DNA of 64,000 nt. Source: Piper betle (lineage: Eukaryota; Streptophyta; Magnoliopsida; Piperales; Piperaceae). Of this stretch, positions 1 to 10,261 are shown piece by piece; positions within the stretch are counted from its first letter, which is position 1; each line of letters opens with the position of its first letter. The notes under the pieces are model-generated. The model was not told the DNA's origin and searched no databases. It was given only the letters and a program-made list of their open reading frames with translations. The position numbers and the translations under genes were made by a program. The stretch lies in the NCBI GenBank assembly GCA_033002965.1, contig JAURVB010012622.1, forward strand, positions 23,668 to 87,667. The letters run 5' to 3'.

Positions 1-95
1 ATGTTGAACAAATACTGTACTGTTACACAGTTCAGAATTTGTGTATATGTGTACCTTTGCTATCAGTATTAATGCTCCAAGCTATGGTGGTGCCT

Positions 96-3000
96 CTACA
101 AAAACGTTCTTTCTTTGATAACTTTTAGGGCTTTGGAGATGAAACCATTGATGCCCATCGTCCCTAGCTCTCCACCGAACCTTGACCTTACTGTAACTGT
201 TTCACTTTCTACTTCTTTTGGTCCTACAACTGCCATGAGTGGAATTTTCTGCTTCTCTGCATTTCTAATTAGCTTAGGTAGACGCTCTCCATGGCACACT
301 TCAGCTCTAATACCTTCAGCTTTCAACTTCGATACCACCTCGTTGCAGTATGCAAACTGAAACATTAAATGGTTAAGATTTCCCATGTTTACGCCAATTG
401 AAAGAATCTACGTCAAATAATAAAATGTATCGAGGCAAGATTTTCAAGCAAATAAAAAACAACAACAACAACAAACCTCATTATCCGTGACGGGCAGTAA
501 ACGAGCTTGGACCGGGGAAAGCCAGAGTGGGAAATCGCCTGCATAGTGTTCTATTAGAACACCAAAAAGCGCTCCAGTGAACCAAGAACAGCTCTATGGA
601 TCATAATTGGCCGCTTCTTTTCTAATTTAGAATCAACATAATAGATATCAAATCGTTGAGGTAGGTTGAAATCCACCTGTGGCCACAGGACTGATAAAAT
701 ATCAAACAATAGGGCCATACGCTCAAAATGAATAACAAACTTTTAAGGGAAAAAATTCAATTGCAGAAATGATGATTACAAACACCAAAATTCAGCATCT
801 TCACCAACAAAGCTACTGCTTAAAAACATCTCAATTTTGCTGCCTTAAACAATTCAGCCTTTGCAAGGGCAGCATGACAAAAAAGAAAAAGCTTTTATCA
901 TTATTATAAGATGACAAAATCATACGACTTAAGGTAGATGTGTGACTAAATGACAAAGCTTCAAAAGATTTTGCATTTTATTTACTAAATTTCAAGTAAG
1001 TCAGATGAGTAATGAATTCCTTATTTAGAATCTGAAACCAACATATTTACTGTAGCCTGTAAGATAAATGAGGACAACAAATAGCAAAACATCCAAGGTA
1101 GCATCCTAAAAGTGTAGTGCATAAAAATGATCTTTTCTTCATAAATGAGCAGTTAAAAGCTTTTAAACACTACAAATCAGCTTTTGACATACAACAGCTG
1201 ATAATAAAACTTGCCTGAATAGTAGAGCACTGCCATTTTCTTCCCAAAGCATCCTCAATTTTGAGATCAATCTTAGGACCATAAAAGGCACCACCACCCT
1301 CATCAACTTTGTAAGTCCACCCCTTATCATCCAAAGCATCTTTAAGAGCAGTGGTTGCTTTCTCCCAAATATCATCACTACCCACAGACTTTTCAGGTCG
1401 CGTTGAAAGGTTAACCTCATAATTCCTGAACCCAAATTGAAGCAAAATTTCTTCAGATAGATCCAGAACACCCCTAATCTCCTCTTTTATTTGATCTTCC
1501 AAACAGAATATGTGTGCATCATCCTGCAAAAGGAGGAAAGTGGGAGAAGTTAACCAAGGTCGGGATTGCAATAGCTGCATGGATGATACTAACGCACAGG
1601 AGATGTGTTACTTGCTATAAAATGGAAGAAACTAGCAGATATTGGAATATGAATATCCTTCCAGGTACAAATAGATCACATACAGTGAACAGGAAGATTT
1701 ACATCAGATGCCATTCACAACACTAAAATAAGCCACCAAAAATTGTTTTCGCACATGAAAGCAGCAAGAAAGATTCTGTGCATGCTAAACAAAAACATGG
1801 TGTACCACATCCCCACAATATTTGCAATCATTGACCCGATGATAACTGAAATCTTGCGGTTACCTGGGTGAAGCCTCTGACACGAAAGAGACCGTGCAAG
1901 CTTCCAGACATCTCATATCTATATACTGTTCCCAGTTCGGCAACCCTAATAGGAAAATCTCTATAGGAATTCAGCTTTCTTTTGTAGATAAGTATATGAT
2001 ATGGGCAGTTCATGGGTCGAAGCTGATAGGGCTCATCCTCAATTTTCATTTGTTCATACATATTTTCCTTATAAAAATCTATGTGGCCACTGATTTTCCA
2101 TAGATCAGCCTTTGCAACATGAGGAGTATAGAGCAATTCATAACCATTCTGCATGTGTATTCTTTTCCATGAGTCCTCGATAAGGTGCCTGACAATTGCA
2201 CCCTTTGGATGCCAAAACACCAAACCGCCACCTGCATCTTCCTGCACCATGAGTTACAAAGAATAAATGCAAACAAATCAAGCCCTGGTCCTTAGACTGG
2301 TTAAAGAATCAGCAGATAAAAGCCATGGATAAGACCATTACAAAGTTGATACTCCTAATAACTAGCAAAACTGCACAAGATTACAAGCACATTAGAACTC
2401 TTAATACACATAATGCTATCACTTATAATAAAGTTCAGAACTTGATGATTGTCAGACAACATTCCTGCTTTTGTGTATTGCAATTTACAAAAGTATCATT
2501 GGATGAACTATCGTACTCATGGGTAGTATCAGAACTAAGAACATTATGTGTCGTTTGTATTGAGAGGACATACAACTACCACATCAATATGATACCTGAA
2601 TAGAGAACAGATCAAGATCCTGGCCTAATCGCCTATGGTCTCGCCTTTTGCTTCCTCCTTAAATTTGATGTATGCTTTTAACTGTTGTTCTGTCTCCCAT
2701 GCAGTGCCATATATCCTTTGAAGCATTTGCCGGCTTTCATCTCCCCTCCAGTAAGCACCAGCAACAGATTCTAGCTCAACAGCCTTTTTGTTTATTTTCC
2801 CAGTAGTTTCAACATGTGGACCAGCGCAAAGATCCCACCACTCGCTTCCTGTTCGTGGCAACAGTTCGAGAGAGTTTCAGAATATACTTCATAAAAAATA
2901 AAAGTTTCCACATAACAAACAATCGAAATACCTCCACAGATCATGACAGAATTAAGAAAGAGCAAGAAGCATAACAATTGGAAGAGAAACAAAAATATGA

Positions 3001-4204
3001 ATGATTAAGAACACCAGATTACCACCAGATTTACTTATGTTCATAACAATTTAAAAGAAAAATCTGGATGAACGTTGTACCAGCTGCTGTCACAAGGAGG
3101 AATACAAGAAAGCTAATAAATAGTACGTTGTATAAAAAGAAAATGCTGAAAAATAAAACCGAATTTCCACTTACCAATATGATAAATGGTGATTGAATCA
3201 TCCTTTATACTGTCCAGAATTTCCATTTTGTATGGCTCGTTCACTGCCAATATTCTATTTGCGGCCTCGTCACGGGTCACTTCTTCCCTCAGTAGTGGCA
3301 AATTTCTGCTGATGATACGATCCTACAGATGGATGCAAAAACATAAATCAATGAATGGGTATTTTTCCCCCCAGCCAAACAGGAACAAAGTAATTGTCTT
3401 TTAAACATGAAAATTCAACAAAAAAAGTATCCAAGAGTTTCTCACCATCTCCTTTTTTATCTTCTTCAAGTCCTTGTCCGTCAAAGGCTCCACGTCAAAA
3501 TCATAATAGAACCCGTTCTCTATCCATGGTCCAATCGTCACTTTGGCATCTGGGTACAGTTTTTGAACAGCCATGGCCATTACATGAGCGCACTGCAAAT
3601 TCCAAAACAGTAACGATATAGTCAACAATGATTCAATGGAGACTCTGCCGAGGAGGAGGATGATTGATGATTGATGATTAAACAATAACCAATTGTAAGC
3701 CTTTAAATAGCTAGATGAAATGCCATTGCATAAGTGAATTTAAGATCAAAGCAACTCAAATTCATTGAAAAAAGGAAACTAAGCTTTGAATGGTTGGCGG
3801 AAAACTCCATCTTGACAGACAATTTGGCGGGAAAAATCAGACGAAAACAGAAGCAGTAGAAGACGGGCAACCGATAAGAGAAGGAGAGGTGGCATACCGT
3901 GTGGCGAATTCTGAGCAATCTCTCCGACGTCTGATTCGTCGGAAGGACGACTTTCTCGTCCTCACCATTCGAAGCCGCGCCTTCGCCATTGATCTCAGAA
4001 GCGACGACGATTGGCTCGGCATCAACCTCTGCCGCTGCGGCGGCGGAGGAGGAAGAAACAGAAGCAGAAACCGACCAGCGCCAGCCAAAGTGACGGCGGC
4101 GGGAAGGAGGGACAGCGAAAGCTTTGGAGGGAGAAAACAGGGCGGGCGGAGCACGGGCGAGAAGGTGGAGAGGTGAGAAGGCCAACGCCGTGAAGTAGGT
4201 TCAT
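96..4204 (-). CDS. EMB2761: Organellar threonyl-tRNA synthetase (8 exons)
   Basis: Class II ThrRS that charges tRNA-Thr, probably in plastids and mitochondria. Exons read from the sequence: 3898-4185/4204, 3446-3592, 3175-3322, 2596-2848, 1864-2241, 1215-1523, 477-676, 96-356; about 660 residues. The N terminus is Ser/Ala/Arg-rich like a transit peptide. The editing (SAD) domain follows with HTCAH and DLCAGPH, then class II motif 1 ([10 protein letters not shown]), motif 2 ([21 protein letters not shown]), motif 3 (MIHRAVLGS) and a C-terminal anticodon-binding domain ending VIKERTFL. There is no TGS domain, as usual for the organellar form. Exon 6 ends CAG|GCAAGT, a GC-AG intron. Oddities: exon 1 has no in-frame ATG (the nearest ATG, 4204-4202, is one base out of frame), and exons 4 (near 2651) and 7 (near 553) each lack one base in a homopolymer, breaking KRRD and RFFGV. 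Assembly indels are more likely than decay because all other motifs are perfect. The symbol follows Arabidopsis At2g04842 from memory. Confidence 0.9.
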
Positions 4205-4430
4205 CTTCCTCGCTGGAGCTCGACGCCGGCCCCAATTAGTGGTGGTGGTGGTGGTGTCGCTGCCGACCACCACTCACTTGGGATTGATGAGCGAAACGGA
4301 TAGAGAGAAACGAAGCGGGTCGGGCTCCACTCCATCAACGCCAAAGACCAAAAGAACCCTCTTTTCTAGCCCTACGAGCCCAAAAGTCGCCTCCTTCGCT
4401 CCTCGGGACGCCGACCTCTAGCCGGCGGTA
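4205..4430. promoter_or_regulatory. Short shared (bidirectional) promoter
   Basis: About 226 bp separate the ThrRS start region (minus) from the METTL18-like ATG at 4431 (plus). The interval is GC-richer than the surrounding DNA, contains a GTGGTGGTGGTGGTG run near 4240-4257 and shows no clear TATA box for either gene. This is the usual look of divergent housekeeping gene pairs in plants. Shared regulation is inferred from spacing only. Confidence 0.55.
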
Positions 4431-6872
4431 ATGGCGGCTGAACGGAATTCATCATCCTCCCAGGTATTCGCTGTCACGATTGCTTGTTTGTTGAAAAGAT
4501 TGCTGTTTTTCAATAGTTTACTGATTGGTAATTTGTATTGTTGTTTTTGGTGGGAAACAGCGATCGGAGAGCAAGCTCCCCTCTGTCTTCTGCGCAGACT
4601 TCGATGAAGCAGTCGTCGGTGTTTGGGTCTGGATTGTTTGGGCAATCCGAAGCTCCGCTTCCTCCGCCTCCTCCGTCAATCGAAGTGTTTCCCTCTGGGG
4701 CATTACTATACTCTCTCTCTCTCTCTCTCTCCCATTGTGGGACGTGTGCGTGCAGCTTGTTTGATCTTTGGTTGATCCTGTTTGCTGTATCAGATGACGA
4801 ATTCTGCCAGTTCGACCATGGAAATTATTGACGTGAACTCGAAGTGACGCTGATTAAGGTATTGTCCTGGGGACCTTTGGTGTTAGCAATTTCTTCTTCT
4901 TCTTCTCATTTTTCAGAGAAGTAACACTAGTTTTGGCTTGAGTGTGGTTGCTTGGTCTTGTAGGGGCGGGTGAGTACCCATGATGTTTTTGGTGTGTCAA
5001 ATTCTGATCTCCTTCCTGGTAAATATGAAGGTATGCTGCTTCCATCATTTTTTTGTTTCATGGCTTTTTGGAGTTAAAAGATTATTTTAACTTGTCAACA
5101 TTTACATGTATGTAGGCGGGCTGAAATTGTGGGAAGGCTCAATCGATTTAGTGAGGACTCTTCATTCCGAAATTCGCAATGGGAACTTAACTCTTGCTGG
5201 GAAGAAAGTATTAGAGGTGCGCTGCTTATGCTAAGGTGACAAAATGCACTTGATGGTTTGGAAAAAGTGGTCTTTAAGTACCTAAATAATAAATTTGAGA
5301 AAAATTTTCCATGTTGTGTAGTTTTCAGAGAGAATTGCTGTAAGAAAGGCGTTATAGGAAGGAACAATGTGCGACATTTTTCTGACTTTTAAATAATCGT
5401 GCTTTGGCCCTGCTTTATACATCTCATTGATCCTACTTTTGGCTTGTTTCTATTATATCTACTGTTCCAGTTATCTGCTTCCTTGTATCACTGATTCTTA
5501 TGCCAATTTTATGATTTTCATATTTGCATTCAGGGCGATTGTCTTTTTTCTGTGTAATTTTAGACATCTTGTGACGCTTTTTTGCTGATTTCAGCTTGGC
5601 TGTGGTCATGGACTTCCAGGCATCTTTACTTGCATTGAGGTGAGCTGTTCCAAGCTATTCATGTGCTCTAGATTCATCCCCTAACAAAAATTGCAGATTT
5701 ACTGACTTCTATCTTTTACCTGTACATGAAATAGGGTGCTAGTGTGGTCCATTTCCAAGATTTTAATGCCGAGGTCCTTCGTTTTCTGACTATACCTAAT
5801 GTTAAGGCAAACCTTTCTAAAGGGACAGAAGAAAAGCTAGAAGTATTTTTTACCAACTTTCATATTAATAAACCAATTGAGCTGCGTTTTTTTGCTGGGG
5901 ACTGGAGTGAAGTTGGCCAACTACTGTTACCTGAGCTTGAGAAATGTCCTAATTCAGATGCGAGGAAAGATCTTTGTTCCAATGGTTATGATGTCATTTT
6001 AATGGCAGAAACTGTTTATTCGATTTCCTCACTACATAATCTTTATCAACTCGTCAAGAAGGTTTGTTGTGCTTTTCCATTTAGTCTATTTTCCTACATT
6101 ACCTTAAGGTATTCTGTATTCTGACTTCTTGCACCCAAAAAACTCTCTTGTAGTGTCTTCGCCACTCCAATGGAGTTTTATACTTGGCAGGAAAGAAACA
6201 TTATTTTGGAGTAGGTGGTGGAACAGCACAGTTCCGTTTGGTAGTCGATGAAGATGGTTAGTTTTGTTCTCCATTGATATTGCCTAATCGGATAATGTGT
6301 ATCTGCTTCTCCGGCCTGTGCATTGATTGCATACAGACTTATATTTTCCAAAGCTTTGACTGTCGCTGACCACATAATAGTAAAGATGTTTTTTCTTATT
6401 TCCTCCACAGTACAAATTATTTTCTAAACTTTTATGCTGCATATGGCTGAGCGATAAGTGCATGCAAGTGAATGATTAAGTTGAGGCAGGTGCTCATGGA
6501 ATTTGTCTGTACATAATTGTTGCTTTATTCAATTAATTAGAAGTGGGTGATCTATGCTTTTTTTGTAATAATATTCGGAATCATAAGCATGTTGCTAGTT
6601 ATTTTTATGGTCTTCCTTGCTTGCTGTTCATTTGTTTTGTTTCTGAGAAAGATTTTACATACTTGTTCATGGTTGTCCTCTTTAAAGTTTTTGTAAAATT
6701 GGACTGCTCTTGGAGATTTTTCTCTTTTGCCATATGTTATGTTATGTACTCTAAATTGCTCATAACACAAATATTATCGGCAGGTATTATGAGATCTACG
6801 TTGATTGAGCAAGTTGCAGATGGAGCTTCAAATGTTCGCGAAGTATGGAAGTTTTCATTTTCAGATTGTTGA
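4431..6872 (+). CDS. METTL18-type histidine protein methyltransferase
   Basis: SAM-dependent methyltransferase of the METTL18/Hpm1 family, whose yeast and animal members methylate a histidine of ribosomal protein uL3. Exons: 4431-4463, 4561-about 4690, about 4793-4858, 4964-5030, 5116-5216, 5595-5639, 5735-6061, 6154-6256, 6784-6872. The plant-type N terminus has a proline run (PLPPPPPSIEVFPS). SAM motif I is LELGCGHGLPGI, followed by GASVVHFQDFNAEVL, NGYDVILMAETVYS and the C-terminal LYLAGKKHYFGVGGG; stop at 6870-6872. Exon 3 needs one extra base near 4842 (GTGAACTCGAAG) to join DVN to EVTLIKGRVSTHDVFG. The exon 1/2 phase also does not fit, and the exon 2 donor is unclear. Translation may instead begin at the in-frame ATG 4604. 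From exon 4 on, all splice sites and phases agree. It resembles Arabidopsis At1g08125 from memory. Confidence 0.85.
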
Positions 6873-8160
6873 TGACATTCTCCACGATCAAATCACAGTG
6901 GCCTTAGGTACTTAAAATTTTTTTGTCTACTCTCTGCTGTGTTCTGCTTCTTTTAGTTCAAGATAACAGAATTGGCTGGGCACTTGCTTAATGCTTTAAC
7001 CAGCCAGAACATGTTTATGCTAAATTGTAATATTTTCTTAAGAAAACAAAATGTTTTCGATTAAGATCTTCCACATAAATTTCCTTGCGTTGTAGAGATT
7101 TTTGCTAGAAGTACCTTAGAAGGATGAACGAGTTTTAGAAGGTTTTTAGAAAATCATACAGTTTTTGCCGAAAGCAGTAAGATGTGTTTCTCTTCATCGT
7201 AAGGGAAAGTGATAGAAATGTGCACCTTGTATTGTTGATTGTGATGGAAACCTGAAACCGAGTCGGATCCTTCTAGTCAAGCTGATGTCAAGGCTAGTGG
7301 ACTTGCAACCTACTTGTGCAGCTTCATGCTTCACAATTAAGACATTTTTATTAATAAATATGGTAAGCAATCCACTAAGGCTCATCTCCTACCTGCTGTT
7401 TGATTATATTTATCATTCTCTTCCCCGTCACCAAGACAACCACTGCCAAGTATTGTGGAGTCTTCCCTTGAAGGAAACAAACTCCAATCTTAAAAAACAA
7501 ATTTTAACCAGGTACCACTTTCCAACTTGGTTGCAATAGATAATGTAGAATTCTGATCATGTAATACTTGTAACCCTAGAGATGACATAGTTCTAACATG
7601 CCATCTCTATGGTAAGTCATCTTATGACTATGGTCAAGTATGAAGCACTCTCTATCAACGAGACGGGGAATTTCTTATCCGAATACGGTGGATTTTTCCT
7701 CCCTTGTTACCATTCCTCTACCCTTTAAGATTTTCCAGTAGAGTCATATATACAAACCGAAACTGATGAGGCACGTAGACAGCAAGCGTAGTCCAAGTAT
7801 TTTGATTCCTTTTTTCCTTTCTTTAGCAGTCTCAGTTATATGGTTAGAGATAAGCATATCCACCATTGTCTTTTTCTTGATTGCTTTACCCAGTGTAATA
7901 GATAAGAACGGATAAACCACCGTGCATTACAGATGCTTTCCTTTCGATTCGATTGCCTACCGTATTATGAATAATGAATAGAATGGTAGAGCCTATCCAC
8001 TCGTGTGAGAGTAGGCAAGCTCTCGGATGTGATTTTTGCAACTTGGGAAATGGATATGATGCATCTTTACAAGGAGAGAGATCAAGCGTGCATTTTAGCT
8101 GCTCACTATTGTCGGTGTGGGTGGGACCAACTCTCGAATTTTCGGGGTGACCCAATAAGC
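6873..8160. other. Intergenic, no gene seen
   Basis: 3' flank of the methyltransferase gene and AT-rich spacer. Short open frames lack recognisable protein features. I see no repeat structure or RNA gene here. Confidence 0.6.
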
Positions 8161-8167
8161 CAATGGC

Positions 8168-8176
8168 CTATAAAGA
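8168..8176 (+). promoter_or_regulatory. TATA box of small gene
   Basis: CCTATAAAGAGG lies about 150 bp upstream of the ATG at 8325 and is followed by a CT-rich leader (8190-8300) typical of plant 5' UTRs. Confidence 0.5.
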
Positions 8177-8324
8177 GGCAGTCTGCTGTGTTCTCTCCTC
8201 AACTGCACTTGCACCTTCTATTGCCATCCATTCCAAGCAGCTTCTTACTTTGTTATTTTTTCTACCATCTTCGACTTCTTCCAAGTTGAAGCTCTTAGAT
8301 TTCAATACCTTCTGATCAGGGGAG

Positions 8325-8615
8325 ATGTGGCAGCTCATGGCCTCTGTGAAGCGGTCGCTCCACCAGCGGACTCGCCATCGTATCACCGACGAGACCATGG
8401 TCACCGTTGATGGCCTGTGCCGAGTGCAGGGCGACGGCCCAAGGTCATCTTTTTTACGGACGTTGTTGTTTGCACCTCTTACTCTCTTGGGCTGCTTCTC
8501 CCCTCAAAATACAGCAGGCGAACAAGGGATGTGGTTGTCGGGGGAGCTGGCCAGAGCGTCAGACAGGGATTTCCTCATGGTTCGTGATAGCATGCGCTAT
8601 GCCATCTACGTCTGA
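8325..8615 (+). CDS. Small (96 aa) protein of unknown function
   Basis: Single-exon frame MWQLMASVKRSLHQRTR... ending DFLMVRDSMRYAIYV. It is clearly GC-richer than the flanks, has a good TATA box and CT-rich leader upstream, and starts in the context GGGAGATGTGG. The C terminus (methionine-rich, DSMRYAI) recalls a family of short stress- or senescence-associated plant proteins that end in a similar DSMRYAIL-type tail. That likeness is from memory and the function is unknown. The N terminus is basic with an Arg-rich stretch, so organelle targeting is possible. It could also be a spurious frame. Composition and promoter context are the main support. Confidence 0.5.
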   Translation: MWQLMASVKRSLHQRTRHRITDETMVTVDGLCRVQGDGPRSSFLRTLLFAPLTLLGCFSPQNTAGEQGMWLSGELARASDRDFLMVRDSMRYAIYV

Positions 8616-10261
8616 GCTAAATCTTCATATCTGCATCTTGATCATGGCTTCCTACTTCCGTCAGTCGTTTCTTGGTTTTGATCCTTGTCCAACATGTGTC
8701 GTGTATATCGAAGAGAATATTAACGAATGTATAAAAAGTGCGATAATTAGTTTCCCAGGCCAAGTATCAACTTTTTTCCATTTATTCTACTTCTTGATCT
8801 CTTCCTTCTTCTCTTCTAAAATTTTTATTTTCCCTTTTTCTCCTTTTGGATCGAGTATATTGTAGTGAAGAATTTATTCCAAGACAAACATGATCTTCGC
8901 GCGTGCTACTTCGATTTAATTTGGAGGATCAATGAATCATCAAAAGCTTATATCAATTCATTGTCTGCTCGCAACATCGAGCTGCAGATACTCACCATAC
9001 GATTGATAATTATGCAGGGGTGTTTTAAGATATTTGGTTGGAATTATGTTATCACCGTATCATATTGGGAGGTGGAAATGAAAATGTTTTTGTGGGTTTC
9101 ATTCTATATTGACCTACGACAAGAGAGAAGGAATCATAAGCTTATTTTACAAACAGTTGGATCATTTCCTGTGGGGGGGGGTGGACTGGCTAGTTCTGAA
9201 ACCAAGGTGTTGACTGACAGAGAAGCCTATTTAATTTCACGTAGAGAAAAAGAAAATCTTACGAAACATTATTTCTGAACTTTGGGAAGGCAGATTAGTG
9301 GGCAAAATTGTTCTAGAATTGCCTTTCCTTCAAAATTAAGAATGTGGGAGAGTGGTGAATAACTTTACCATGTTAGTGGCAATCTTGGGACCCGTCCACT
9401 TGAACCCAAAATCTGAGTGGGGAACCCAAGTCATCGTTTTCAGCCCCTAATATACCGATCTTTAACCAAAGACACCCACAAAAAAAGGAGCTCGGGAGAA
9501 ATAACGTTTCATTAACACAACTTGAAACGATTAGAGATACTATTCTCTCTTGTTTGCATTTATGTAATTAATCAATCCCTAATGCGATCAATCATAGCCG
9601 AGACAGAATGTACTTGATCAATGGAAAGCACCATTAAGTGCCTTGACAGGTACATTATTTTCCCCTTTTTTAAATAGAAAAGCGGGTGATGAAAGAGGAA
9701 GATAACCAATGCCAATATTGGTCTTTGTCCTCTAAACCCACCTTATCTCCTCACCATTTTTTGGTGGTTACCTCGGTTCTGCCCCACACACTTTGTTTTT
9801 CTGCCAGATTATAGAGGGAAGATGGAACTACGCACAAAGCAGAGCCCAATAGCAAGAAATTTACACCACAAAATTGTGGCAACCTTGATCTCAGCGGAAG
9901 AACAATGTTAGACGAATGCATGTAGTTGATTTAATGAACTCACACAAGAAATCTGAAACATACTGATAATCTCTTGCACTTTCTTATGTGCTTGAGAAAG
10001 AATGGAAGTTGCAGTTTGATACTTGCAGTTTTTAAGGAATTTGCTGCTATGATAGCCCTCCAGCACGAAAAACATACGACACCTCTAAGTACTAGTAACC
10101 AAGAAAGAGAACAGTTTATAGAATTTTCATATTCTCAGAGTGGCCAGACATATAAACAACAGAACCATCAACAAACTGATGATCTCCAAATGAATAAAGA
10201 ACCATGTGATAATTGTCATGAAGTCACGAAAATCGAAGGGAATATGAACACCTCTCCTTTC
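8616..10261. other. Intergenic, no gene seen
   Basis: T-rich 3' flank of the small gene, then AT-rich spacer up to the end of the GDPDL gene. The open frames at 8865-9278 and 9974-10282 have no family features and biased composition, so I do not call them genes. Confidence 0.55.
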
